Source: Acidobacteriota bacterium (GTDB lineage Bacteria; Acidobacteriota; Vicinamibacteria; Vicinamibacterales; UBA2999). From it: a stretch of 33,166 nucleotides of DNA. The notes beneath the pieces are model-generated. The model was not told where the DNA came from. It did not search any database and saw nothing but the letters and a program-made list of their open reading frames with translations. The stretch covers positions 1-33,166 of the forward strand of contig CANIBQ010000055.1 in NCBI GenBank assembly GCA_947465645.1, read 5' to 3'. The translations under genes and the position numbers were made by a program. Shown one piece after another: positions 15,251-23,527 of this stretch (its first letter is position 1; each line of letters starts with the position of its first letter).

Positions 15251-17235
15251 TACGATCCAGTCTCCGCCAGGCCGTACTTCTCGATGCGGGAGTACAACTG
15301 CGCCCGCGTCAGGCCCAGGAGCTTTGCGGCGCGCGTCTTGTTGTGGCGCGCCTGCGTCAAAGCCTTCATCACGAACGACCGCTCGATCGCCTCGAGGTTG
15401 ACGCCGCCAGCGGGCAGCGGCGACTGGGGCGAGTCGACGCCGTGCTGGGGCGGCGGCGTGCGCGGCGTGGTCACCGGCAGGTGCTCGCTGCGGATGTATC
15501 CGCCATCCGCCAGGATGACGGCGCGCTCGATCGCGTTGCGCAACTCGCGCACGTTGCCGGGCCATGAATAGGCCAGCAGGTGATCCCGTGCCTCGCGGGC
15601 GATACCGGCCGCTGGACGCCCGACGCTCTCGCCGATCTCCTCGAGGAACGAATCAGCCAGGTCCGAGATGTCGGCGAGGCGGTCGCGCAGCGGCGGCAGC
15701 GCGATCTCGAAGACGCCGAGCCGATAGTAGAGATCCTCCCGGAACTCGCCGCGCCGCATCGCCGCGTGCAGGTCGCGATTGGTCGCGGCGATCACCCGGA
15801 TGTCCGCGTGAAGGATGCGCGTGCTGCCGAGCCGCTGAAACTCGCGCTCCTCGAGTACGCGCAGCAGCTTGGCCTGGACCGCCGGCGCCATCTCGCCAAC
15901 TTCGTCGAGGAACAGCACGCCGCCGCCGGCCTGCTCGATGCGCCCGGGCTTCGCGGTGACCGCGCCCGTAAACGCGCCGCGGTCGTAGCCGAACAGCTCC
16001 GACTCCAGCAGTTGATCGGGCAGGGCGGCGCAATTGATCGCGACAAACGGCCCCTGGCTGCGGCGGGACCCGTGATGGATGAAGCGCGCCACCACTTCCT
16101 TGCCGGTGCCGGATTCGCCCGTCAGCAGCACCGTCGTCTCGGTCTGAGCCACGCGGGCCGCCTGGGCGAGCACGTCCTTCCACTGCCGCGACTGGCCGAC
16201 GACGCGGCGTCGGCCGGTCCGCAATTCGAGCTCGCGGGTCAGGGTGGCGACCTGCGCTTCGAGCCGTGCCGCTGTCTCCCGCGCCGCGGCGTCCCGCCGC
16301 GCGGCTTCCGACAGCCGCTGGTGCGAGAGCGCAAGCGCGAGGTGATCGGCGACGCGCCGCGCGAACCCGAGGTCTTCGTCGCTGAATTGCTCGGTCTCAC
16401 GAGAAAGGAAGAACAGCGATCCGAACACCGCCTTGCCGAGCGGCATCGGCACCCGCAGGAGCGAACGCGCCGACAGGCGGTCGCACATCCTGCCGCGGAA
16501 GCTATCCAGCGGGATCTCGGCCTGGACGTCGTGCACGACGTACGCGTCGCGGTGCAGCCGGGAGCGATCCTGGTCGGTGAGGAGCGTCGGCTCCCAGAAT
16601 TCAGGGTCGTCGATCTGGATCCCGGTCAGCGCGTAGACGCGCAACGAGCGGCCGTCCTCGGCCCAGGAGGTGAGGGCCAGCATGTCGTGCGGCAGGCCGC
16701 CGCGGATCACGTCCGAGATTTCCGCGAACACCTGGCGGACGTCGAGCGATTCGGCCATCGTCTGCAGCAGGCGCTCGAGGCTGTCGAGCCGTTCGCGCCG
16801 CAGCGACTCGGTCGTGCGCAGCGCCTCGTGCTGCAGGGCCAGCGCCAGCAGGTCGGCCACGCCCTCGATCAATGCCTGATGCGCGTTGCTGAACGCGTCG
16901 GGCTCGCTCGACGTGCACCAGAAGGCGCCGTGCACGCGGGCGCCGTGCCGCACCGTGCAGATGATGCGCGAGCGCGCGCTGGCGTCGATCGGTGGCTGGG
17001 CCGCCGGGCCCGTGGTGGCGATACGGTGCCCCGTGACCTCGATCTCGCCAGACGCCCGCACCACGTACAGCACCACCGACTCGGCCCGGTCGAGACGCAG
17101 CACGTGGAGCCGCTCGAACGGAATCTCGTCGCGCAGGACCGCCGCCAGCCGCGACATCACGTCGCTCAGCGTCGGGGCTTCCGCAATCAGGCGCGCGGAG
17201 GCCAGCAGGACGGTGGAGAAATCCCCCTGGGGCAT
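15250..17235 (-). CDS. GAF-domain sigma-54-dependent activator (bEBP)
   Basis: 661 residues. Two GAF-like sensor regions (about 10-150 and 170-330) precede an AAA+ ATPase (about 375-600) and a C-terminal Fis-type helix-turn-helix (about 615-655, [20 protein letters not shown]). The ATPase has Walker A GESGTGKE, the sigma-54-contacting loop GAFTGA, Walker [13 protein letters not shown] and the R-finger region REDLYYRL. Such proteins bind enhancers and remodel RNA polymerase-sigma-54. The GAF ligand is unknown. The ATG at 17235 fits the first GAF helix ([17 protein letters not shown]). A -10-like TATACT (17252-17247) lies 11 nt upstream. It heads a unit with the degenerate hydrolase and the broken small gene, and is divergent from an MBL-fold gene. 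Confidence 0.9.
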   Translation of the reverse strand: MPQGDFSTVLLASARLIAEAPTLSDVMSRLAAVLRDEIPFERLHVLRLDRAESVVLYVVRASGEIEVTGHRIATTGPAAQPPIDASARSRIICTVRHGARVHGAFWCTSSEPDAFSNAHQALIEGVADLLALALQHEALRTTESLRRERLDSLERLLQTMAESLDVRQVFAEISDVIRGGLPHDMLALTSWAEDGRSLRVYALTGIQIDDPEFWEPTLLTDQDRSRLHRDAYVVHDVQAEIPLDSFRGRMCDRLSARSLLRVPMPLGKAVFGSLFFLSRETEQFSDEDLGFARRVADHLALALSHQRLSEAARRDAAARETAARLEAQVATLTRELELRTGRRRVVGQSRQWKDVLAQAARVAQTETTVLLTGESGTGKEVVARFIHHGSRRSQGPFVAINCAALPDQLLESELFGYDRGAFTGAVTAKPGRIEQAGGGVLFLDEVGEMAPAVQAKLLRVLEEREFQRLGSTRILHADIRVIAATNRDLHAAMRRGEFREDLYYRLGVFEIALPPLRDRLADISDLADSFLEEIGESVGRPAAGIAREARDHLLAYSWPGNVRELRNAIERAVILADGGYIRSEHLPVTTPRTPPPQHGVDSPQSPLPAGGVNLEAIERSFVMKALTQARHNKTRAAKLLGLTRAQLYSRIEKYGLAETGS

Positions 17236-17246
17236 GGATGGCGACA

Positions 17247-17254
17247 AGTATAAT
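17247..17254. promoter_or_regulatory. Symmetrical, bidirectional -10 element
   Basis: The 8 bp AGTATAAT contain TATAAT on the plus strand (17249-17254), 12 nt before the MBL gene. They also contain TATACT on the minus strand (17252-17247), 11 nt before the activator gene. Overlapping -10 boxes can start transcription in both directions. No clear -35 box is seen for either. The whole intergenic gap is only 31 bp. Confidence 0.55.
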
Positions 17255-17266
17255 CCCTGCCACAAG

Positions 17267-18181
17267 ATGAGCGGTGTTCTGGGTGCGGGCCTTTCATGGG
17301 TCGACCTGCTGTTTCGGGGCCGTCCGCACGCGATTGCGACCGGCGTCATCAGCGGGGGCGGCACGCTGGCGCTGGTCGACCCCGGGCCAACGTCCTGCCT
17401 CGAGACGCTCGAACTCGGACTCCAGAAGCAGGGTCTGCGACTGGCCGACGTGACGCACCTGCTGCTCACGCACATCCACCTCGATCATGCCGGCGCCACC
17501 GGCACGATCGTCGGACGCTATCCTGGGATCACAGTGCTCGTGCACGAGCGCGGCGCACCGCACATGGCGCGGCCCGAGAAGCTGATCCAAAGCGCCACCC
17601 GGCTGTACGGCGACCACATGGACCGGTTGTGGGGAGAGTTTGCCCCGGTGCCGGAGAAGAACCTGATGGCATTGCGGGGGGGCGAGCGGATCGAGGTGGC
17701 CGGCCGCTCGTGGGACGTGGCGTACACGCCCGGACACGCGTCCCACCACGTCAGCTACTTCGATGCGACCAGCGGCGTGGCGTTTGTGGGCGACACCGCG
17801 GGGGTGTGCATCAACCGCGGCTACGTGCTTCCACCGACGCCGCCGCCTGACATCGATCTCGAGCTCTGGACCGTGAGCGCCGCGCGCATCGAAGCGTGGT
17901 CCCCGCAGACCCTCTTTCTGACGCACTTCGGACCGGTGAACGGCGTGCGTCCGCACCTGCAGACGCTGCTCGAGAATCTCAGGACCTTCGCGGGATTTGT
18001 GCGGGCGTCGCTCGAGGAAGCGGGAACGGATGAGGAGCGCGGACACAGGTTTGCGGAGCAGGTCGAACGCGAGCTTCGGCGTCACATGACCGAAGCGCAG
18101 CTCGCGTCGTACCGCCTCGCCGCGCCGCCAGAGCTCCTGTGGCTCGGCCTGGCGCGGTACTGGAGACAACGGCCCGCCTGA
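17267..18181 (+). CDS. Metallo-beta-lactamase-fold hydrolase
   Basis: 304 residues, cytoplasmic (no signal). The metal motif is complete: THIHLDH (HxHxDH), then YTPGHASHH with the next metal His, FVGDTAGV with the bridging Asp and LTHFGPV with the last His. This is the glyoxalase II-like layout of the superfamily. The C-terminal 80 residues are helical and specific to a subgroup. The ATG at 17267 is chosen because it follows the -10 TATAAT by 12 nt and begins the conserved part ([17 protein letters not shown]). An ATG at 17236 is possible. The substrate (thioester, lactone or other) cannot be inferred. It is divergent from the GAF activator and may be its target. Confidence 0.85.
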   Translation: MSGVLGAGLSWVDLLFRGRPHAIATGVISGGGTLALVDPGPTSCLETLELGLQKQGLRLADVTHLLLTHIHLDHAGATGTIVGRYPGITVLVHERGAPHMARPEKLIQSATRLYGDHMDRLWGEFAPVPEKNLMALRGGERIEVAGRSWDVAYTPGHASHHVSYFDATSGVAFVGDTAGVCINRGYVLPPTPPPDIDLELWTVSAARIEAWSPQTLFLTHFGPVNGVRPHLQTLLENLRTFAGFVRASLEEAGTDEERGHRFAEQVERELRRHMTEAQLASYRLAAPPELLWLGLARYWRQRPA

Positions 18182-18187
18182 AGGCGG
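18174..18187 (+). terminator. Hairpin containing the stop codon of the MBL gene
   Basis: CCGCC-TGAA-GGCGG forms a 5-bp stem whose loop contains the TGA stop codon (18179-18181). With flanks it is the reverse complement of the GTCCGCC-TTCA-GGCGGAC hairpin at 28838-28855, so it is probably a solo copy of that repeat. There is no T-run. It sits between convergent genes and may slow or end transcription. Confidence 0.45.
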
Positions 18188-18203
18188 ACCGTGACCCTGG
18201 GTT

Positions 18204-18677
18204 CTAGTTCGCGACCGCGAATGAATTGCGGTCGCGGTCGCGCCCGCCCGCCGTGGCCGCGCGGCCCGGCTCGACCAGCAGCCGAAGTGCGTACCCCTGA
18301 GGCGTCCCCGTCGCGGACTTATACGGGCCCACACGGTAGACCGCCGACAGCACCTTGCCTCCCTTCAGCACGGCCGGCAGCTCGCCGCTGTCGCGTGACG
18401 GCCGCTCGATCTGGAAATGCACCAGCCGATACAGCGGGATGGAGGTCGGCGCCTGGCACTCCACGAACGCGTCGACATCGCTCACGTCGACCGTCACGAC
18501 TGAAACAAAGCGAAGCGTGCCGCTCGCGTCGCGCCAGGTCAGGCGGCCGGGAACACGCACGCTGCGACGGTTGCCGATGCGTCGCTGACGAGCGGCCGGA
18601 GCGGCGGGAGAGGTTACGACTGTTGAAATCACCTGAGCCCCCTGGAGAGATGAAACTGGTTGTTGCTGGTTATTCAT
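18204..18677 (-). CDS. PilZ-like domain protein
   Basis: 157 residues. A Gln-rich, disordered N-terminus (MNNQQQPVSSLQG) leads to a PilZ-like barrel: RRSVRVPGRLTWRD (the arginine-rich switch region), VVTVDVSDVDAFVE (the D.S..G strand, with the final Gly replaced by Asp) and LYRLVHFQIE. PilZ domains bind cyclic di-GMP through RxxxR and (D/N)xSxxG. The loss of the last Gly makes binding doubtful. This version is common in acidobacteria as a stand-alone protein. It follows the TPR activator gene on the same strand after a 148-bp gap full of inverted repeats. Confidence 0.6.
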   Translation of the reverse strand: MNNQQQPVSSLQGAQVISTVVTSPAAPAARQRRIGNRRSVRVPGRLTWRDASGTLRFVSVVTVDVSDVDAFVECQAPTSIPLYRLVHFQIERPSRDSGELPAVLKGGKVLSAVYRVGPYKSATGTPQGYALRLLVEPGRAATAGGRDRDRNSFAVAN

Positions 18678-18786
18678 CCAAGGTAGGGGCCCATGTCGCC
18701 AGTGTCAGGCGACTGAGTTGCGCTCACTCTAAAGTGTTGAAAAGATGATGTTAACGCGGGCAAGTTCAACTTTATGGCCGCGGCAT

Positions 18787-18833
18787 AATGGATACTCGGT
18801 ATCCATTGACCTGTATACCTGATTACTAGGTAT
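18787..18833. promoter_or_regulatory. Cluster of inverted repeats upstream of the PilZ-like gene
   Basis: AATGGATAC-TCG-GTATCCATT (18787-18807) is a perfect 9-bp inverted repeat. After 7 nt comes ATACCT-GATTACT-AGGTAT (18815-18833), a 6-bp repeat overlapping the stop of the TPR activator. Both share a GGTATCC/GGATACC-like half-site. TTATG...CATAA flanks GCCGCGGC just to the left (18771-18788). Spacing and symmetry suggest operators or enhancers for a dimeric regulator. A role as transcription end of the activator gene is also possible. The rest of the 18678-18786 gap shows no sure promoter. Confidence 0.5.
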
Positions 18834-21771
18834 CCGCGGCGACGCCATCGAGTCCTAGCCGCCGCATCTTCAGATAGAGTCCCCGCCGTGTCAGTCCAAG
18901 CACGCGGGCCGTTTCCGAGACGTTGTTCCGTGTTCTCTCCAGGGTTCCGCCGATCATCTCGCGCTCGACCTGCTCAATGGCGGCCGACAGGTTGCCGGTC
19001 ATGCTCCGGCTCGCTCCCCCAAACGCCATGGGACCAGCGCCCTTCGCCGGCTCCGGCGCCGACAGGTCAGCGGACAGGTGGTCGGGCGCAATTGCGCCGC
19101 CCGGCGGACTCATCGCCACGGCCCGTTGGATTTCGTTACGGAGCTGCCGCACGTTGCCCGGCCACCAGTACCTGGCGAAGAGGTCCAGCGTGGCGGAACT
19201 CAAGAGGACGTCGGGTTTGCCCAGCCGATCGCACGCGTCGCGCAGGAAGAACGTGCTCAGGTGGGGAATCTCTTCGCGGCGCTCGCGCAGGGGCGGGACG
19301 TGAATGCGGATGACGCTGAGCCGGTAATAGAGATCCTCGCGAAATTTTCCTTCGGCGACGCGCTGTTCGAGGTCTGCGTTGGTGGCCGCCAGCACCCTGA
19401 CGTCGACGCCTTGGGGCCGGGTTTCTCCGACCGGCATAACCTCGCCTTGCTCGAGAAAGCGGAGCAGCTTCGGCTGGATGTCGAGGGGCAGGTCGCCGAT
19501 CTCGTCCAGAAACAACGTTCCACCCGCAGCCGAGCGAATCAGGCCCTGCCGGTCGGTCACCGCCCCCGTGAAACTGCCGCGACGATGACCGAAGAGCTGA
19601 CTGTCTGCCAGCTCACGCGTCGTGGTCGTGCAGTTGTAGGGAAGGAACATCGAGGCGCGGCGCGGGGAACCGACGTGAATGGCTCGTGCGACGAGGTCCT
19701 TGCCCGTACCGCTTTCACCGGTGATCAACACCGTCAGGTTATGGCCCTGCAGGCGCTGGATCTGATCGGCGACGCGGTTCATCGCCGCGCTCGCACAGAT
19801 GAACCCGGGCAGCAGCGGCTCGAGCGAGCGCTCGTTGAGCGATTCCACGACCTGCGCCGGCCGTTCGCGAACGCCGCACAACTCGAAACCCTGCCGCGCC
19901 ACCGCCGCGAACATCCGCAGGCGCCGCAGCGCCCCTTCGGTCAGGCGCTTCCCCGCGACGATCGTGCACGACCGTGCGCCGTCGTAGTCCTTTCCCAGCG
20001 TTTCGGTGAGCAGCAGGCCTTCGCCGAACTCGCGGCTGCCTTGCGATGCCGCTCGGGCCAGCGACCGCGCGACCTCGGGATCGCACCCGGCGGCTGCCAC
20101 CACGCGCACCTCGCCTCCCGCTGGTGCGACGAACACCACGGCGGCATCCGCCTCGATCGCTTCGAGAAGAGCGGTGGCTGTTTCCCGCGCGAGGAGTTCG
20201 GGCAGGATGGCGGCTTCCACGAGCCTGCGCACGACCGCTTCATCCGCGTCGTCGTCAGACATCACGGGCTGATCGGGGGCTCTCTGCGCCAGGGTCGCGC
20301 GCACCGCGCTCACCTCACCGAGGTCCCGCTCCGCCCCGAGCGTGCGGAAGACCGCGTCGGCCTGCTCGAGGTACCGCTCCGCGGCGGCGCGGGTACCGGA
20401 GGCGGCTGCCAGGCGTCCAAGCGACAACTGGCTGATGGCGGCCTGGTACCGCTCGCCGAGCAGGTCGAACACGTTGGCGCTCTGCGCGAAGTCGTGGTGC
20501 GCCGCCGACCGGCGGCTGGAGCGTTCGTGCACGGCGCCCCTGATTCGCAGAAACTCACCCCATGTCGCGGGGGCGGTCCGCGGATCGAGGCGCGCCTCGC
20601 ACGACTCGAGGCGCTCGTCGGCCTCCGCCACGCGGCCCGCGGCCACGAGCGCCTCGCAGGCCGCGAGCTCGGCCTGAATGGCCTCCGACGGAGGGATGCC
20701 GGCGGTCGTGACGAGCTCCGCCGCCATCGAAATCGCATCCTCGTGGGCGCCGCGCCTCACCGCCAGCTTGACGGCCAGCACCTTGAGCGACCACTCGTAC
20801 CACCGCATCGTCTGCGTGCCGTACGCGCCGTATGCGTCGCTGGCCTGGCGGAGGTACTCGCCCGCGCGCTCGTACGACCCTCGCATCAGGTGAATCTGCG
20901 CGAGGGTGTCGAAGACCGCGCCGGTGGTCTCCTGAAATTGCACGGGGCTCCGCACCTCGAGTGTGCGGGTGAGGATCTGCTCGGCGCGCTCGAGGTCGCC
21001 GAGCTGGACGAAGATCTGTCCGAGGGTGGCCAGGGCGACGGCGAGGCCGTGCCCCGATCCCAGCGTCTGGTGAAGCGTGACGCTGCGCTCGGCCAGCGCC
21101 AGCGCCTGATCGTGGTGGTGGCGCATGAGCGCGACGTTCGCCTGGTTGTGCACGATCCCGGCGAGCACGTCGTCGGCGTGAATCGCCATTGCCAGCCGTT
21201 CGCCCTGGCGGAGCGCCGCCGTCGCTTCGTCGCAGCGTCCGGACTGCGCCAGCAACACCGCCGACAGCGAGTGCACGAGCGCGAGGTGCCGGCGGTCGCC
21301 CGCGGCATGCAGCGCGGACGCTGCCTCGGTCAGGTGTTCGCGGACGATGCCGGAGTCGCCAACCTGCTTGTAACAGAGGGCCAGCTCGTAGTGCGCGAGG
21401 CCGATGGCCCTCGGCTCATGGGCGAGCTCTGCGTGCTTCAGCGCGCGTGCGTGCAGCGCGATGGCGCGAGACTGCTCCCCGCGGGCAAACGTGATGCGGC
21501 CCTGCAGCCGCCACATCGTCGAGAGTTGGGCATCGGTGACCACCTCGCGCATCGCATCGGGAGGCCGCCCGAGCGTGGAGGCGGCTTGCGTGAGGTCGTC
21601 CTGCAGGAGCCAGGATTCGGTCAGGGCGGCGCGGACGGCGAGCTCGTCTTCCCGGGCGAGCGACCCGGCTCTCAACATGGGCAGCAGGAGCTGCGCCGCT
21701 TCGGCACCACGGCCACGCTCGAGCGCGCCGTTTGCACGGCCAAGAGCCGATTGCACACTTCCAGTCGCCAC
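18826..21771 (-). CDS. TPR-domain sigma-54-dependent activator (bEBP)
   Basis: 981 residues. About 500 N-terminal residues are TPR-like helical repeats (ALAERSVTLHQTLGSGHGLA, ATLGQIFVQLGDLERAEQIL). A GAF-like region follows (about 520-650), then an AAA+ domain (about 670-900) with Walker A GESGTGKD, the sigma-54 loop as GSFTGA (Ser for the usual Ala), Walker B GGTLFLDEIGDL and [13 protein letters not shown] Fis-type HTH closes the protein (NNVSETARVLGLTRRGLYLK). It should activate sigma-54 promoters in response to a partner bound by the TPRs. The GTG at 21771 is preferred because it follows TATACT by 9 nt; a TTG at 21789 lies on the other side of the -10 box. It follows pgi on the same strand, 53 nt away. 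Confidence 0.85.
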   Translation of the reverse strand: MATGSVQSALGRANGALERGRGAEAAQLLLPMLRAGSLAREDELAVRAALTESWLLQDDLTQAASTLGRPPDAMREVVTDAQLSTMWRLQGRITFARGEQSRAIALHARALKHAELAHEPRAIGLAHYELALCYKQVGDSGIVREHLTEAASALHAAGDRRHLALVHSLSAVLLAQSGRCDEATAALRQGERLAMAIHADDVLAGIVHNQANVALMRHHHDQALALAERSVTLHQTLGSGHGLAVALATLGQIFVQLGDLERAEQILTRTLEVRSPVQFQETTGAVFDTLAQIHLMRGSYERAGEYLRQASDAYGAYGTQTMRWYEWSLKVLAVKLAVRRGAHEDAISMAAELVTTAGIPPSEAIQAELAACEALVAAGRVAEADERLESCEARLDPRTAPATWGEFLRIRGAVHERSSRRSAAHHDFAQSANVFDLLGERYQAAISQLSLGRLAAASGTRAAAERYLEQADAVFRTLGAERDLGEVSAVRATLAQRAPDQPVMSDDDADEAVVRRLVEAAILPELLARETATALLEAIEADAAVVFVAPAGGEVRVVAAAGCDPEVARSLARAASQGSREFGEGLLLTETLGKDYDGARSCTIVAGKRLTEGALRRLRMFAAVARQGFELCGVRERPAQVVESLNERSLEPLLPGFICASAAMNRVADQIQRLQGHNLTVLITGESGTGKDLVARAIHVGSPRRASMFLPYNCTTTTRELADSQLFGHRRGSFTGAVTDRQGLIRSAAGGTLFLDEIGDLPLDIQPKLLRFLEQGEVMPVGETRPQGVDVRVLAATNADLEQRVAEGKFREDLYYRLSVIRIHVPPLRERREEIPHLSTFFLRDACDRLGKPDVLLSSATLDLFARYWWPGNVRQLRNEIQRAVAMSPPGGAIAPDHLSADLSAPEPAKGAGPMAFGGASRSMTGNLSAAIEQVEREMIGGTLERTRNNVSETARVLGLTRRGLYLKMRRLGLDGVAADT

Positions 21772-21780
21772 GGGAGCCGC

Positions 21781-21796
21781 AGTATACAAAATATAC
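21781..21796 (-). promoter_or_regulatory. -10 box and small palindrome before the TPR activator
   Basis: On the minus strand TATACT (21786-21781) lies 9 nt before the GTG at 21771, giving an almost leaderless transcript. It is part of GTATA-CAAAA-TATAC (21782-21796), a 5-bp inverted repeat that could be an operator. No good -35 is visible. Confidence 0.4.
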
Positions 21797-21824
21797 AGCC
21801 CCGAAAAGACCGAAAAGCGTGTTG

Positions 21825-23492
21825 CTAGAAGCTGTTCAGAAGCTGATTCGTGACCTGGCGGACGAGATCCACATTCCTGGTTGGCAAATGAAGGTGCACC
21901 GCGCGGCGGCCTGAACGGTCGAGGGACTGGAAGTCTCCGGCCGCTTGTGCCATCTCGAGCACGCCGTAGGAATAGGGCTCGCCGGGGATATCGAGGTCGG
22001 CGGCCACGGCGGCGGTCACGATGACGAAGACCCCCGAATTGGGGCCCCCCTTGTGAAGCTGTCCCGTGGAGTGCAGGTACCGCGGTCCATATCCAAGCAT
22101 CGTCGCGCAGCCGCTCCTGGTGCCGACTGCGGCGCGAAAATCGTCGAGGGGTCCGGCGAAAGGGGAGTCGTCGGGAGGCAGGTAGACGAGCAGACCGAAA
22201 TAGTCACCCGGGCCAAGCATCCGGAGGAACGATGTCGGAGATGCGCCGCCCATAGCCTCCTGCGCCGCGTGCGACAGCGTCACACGCGCACCGTCGAGCG
22301 CCGCGTGTGGCTCGGGGATCGGCAGCCGGCCCTGTGAGGTGTACGCGCTGAGCAACACGCGCGTGGCGTCCTTGGCCTGCTGCACGTTGGGCTCGTCGAA
22401 CGGATTGATGTCGAGGAGAAACCCGGCTGTGGCGGTCGCGACTTCCCATCTGAAGAACTCGGCACCGAGTGCCAGCGCGTTCGGCATCTCCAGCGTGAAC
22501 CCGGGGGCCGCCGTGCCGCGTGCGCGCTCCAGCGTCGCCGCCGGCGCGCCGATGCCGTTCATCTCGACCGCGACGAAGGCGCGATCTTGGCCGAACGGCG
22601 CCTCCGGCGATTCGCCTGCGACCGGGACGACGCCTTTGCCTTGCTTGCCCGTGCTCTCCGCGACCAGTTGCTCAACCCACAGACCAAACGGTTCGAGCGG
22701 TTCCGGAAGCAGCAGCGTCAGCTTGTCTCGTCCCACTGATGCGGCCGCGGCCATCATCGCGCCAAGGGCGAGCCCGGGGTTGGTGGTCGGGTCGGTCTCG
22801 CGGCAGGCGGTGGTCATCTCGCGCGCGGGCGCGAGCAATGCCTCCAGGTCGATGCCCATCAGCGCCGCCGGCACGAGTCCAAAGAACGTGAGCGCCGAAT
22901 AGCGTCCGCCAATGTCGGTGGGGTTGATGAAGACGTCGCGAAACCGTTCCTGCTGAGCGCGCTGATGGAGGGCCGTGCCCTCGTCGGTAATCGCGATGAA
23001 CCGTGAGCCGGGATCGGCGATCCCCGCGGCGCGGATGCGCCGCTGGGCTTCAGCGGCCATGACGTTGGGCTCGATGGTTGTGCCTGACTTGCTGGCGAGC
23101 ACGAAGAGCGATGTCGCGGCCGGCTCGAGCGCCTCGCGCACGGCATCGGGGTCGACAGAATCGAGCACGCGGAAGCGCGGAAACCCTGGCGCCACGCCGA
23201 TCACGCGGCGGAGCACCTCGGGGGCAAGGCTCGAGCCGCCCATGCCGAGCAGCACGACATCGGTGAACCCGTCGGCCCGAACAGATGTGGCGGCGTCTCG
23301 CACCCGGGGCAGGTGTGGGATGGCGAATTCAACGGCATTGAGCCACCCCAGGCGATTGGCAATAACTTTTCGCGTCGCCGGATCGTCCAACCAGATATCG
23401 AGCCGCCGCGACCAGAGCGCTTCGGCAAATCCGGTGCGTGAGAGGCGGAGAAAGGCCTGCTCGAGGGGGCTGGCGATTGTGGCGGGATCCAT
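21825..23492 (-). CDS. pgi: Glucose-6-phosphate isomerase, Tal-Pgi type
   Basis: 555 residues, cytoplasmic. It interconverts glucose-6-phosphate and fructose-6-phosphate. Two SIS sugar-isomerase halves are visible: LLGMGGSSLAPEVLRRV and LASKSGTTIEPN in the first; STGKQGKGVVPV, then RYLHSTGQLHKGGPNSG in the second. The last motif is close to the isomerase half of the bifunctional transaldolase/phosphoglucose isomerases rather than to classical Pgi. No transaldolase domain is fused, and none lies next to it. The ATG at 23492 follows TATAAG (23507-23502) by 9 nt. It is divergent from the esterase gene, 35 bp away. It stops just before the promoter of the TPR activator. Confidence 0.88.
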   Translation of the reverse strand: MDPATIASPLEQAFLRLSRTGFAEALWSRRLDIWLDDPATRKVIANRLGWLNAVEFAIPHLPRVRDAATSVRADGFTDVVLLGMGGSSLAPEVLRRVIGVAPGFPRFRVLDSVDPDAVREALEPAATSLFVLASKSGTTIEPNVMAAEAQRRIRAAGIADPGSRFIAITDEGTALHQRAQQERFRDVFINPTDIGGRYSALTFFGLVPAALMGIDLEALLAPAREMTTACRETDPTTNPGLALGAMMAAAASVGRDKLTLLLPEPLEPFGLWVEQLVAESTGKQGKGVVPVAGESPEAPFGQDRAFVAVEMNGIGAPAATLERARGTAAPGFTLEMPNALALGAEFFRWEVATATAGFLLDINPFDEPNVQQAKDATRVLLSAYTSQGRLPIPEPHAALDGARVTLSHAAQEAMGGASPTSFLRMLGPGDYFGLLVYLPPDDSPFAGPLDDFRAAVGTRSGCATMLGYGPRYLHSTGQLHKGGPNSGVFVIVTAAVAADLDIPGEPYSYGVLEMAQAAGDFQSLDRSGRRAVHLHLPTRNVDLVRQVTNQLLNSF

Positions 23493-23501
23493 GGGGAAGG
23501 T

Positions 23502-23509
23502 CTTATAAC
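23502..23509. promoter_or_regulatory. Symmetrical, bidirectional -10 element between pgi and the esterase gene
   Basis: CTTATAAC holds TATAAC on the plus strand (23504-23509), 18 nt before the esterase ATG. It also holds TATAAG on the minus strand (23507-23502), 9 nt before pgi. The core TTATAA is a perfect palindrome. As at 17247-17254, one box could serve both directions. -35 elements are not recognisable. Confidence 0.45.
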
Positions 23510-23527
23510 ATAGTGACTTTGGGGCAG

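Noticed and set aside
19078..21828. Plus-strand open frame of 916 codons
   Set aside because: It is antisense to the TPR/sigma-54 activator with complete AAA+ motifs; long antisense frames are expected at this GC content.
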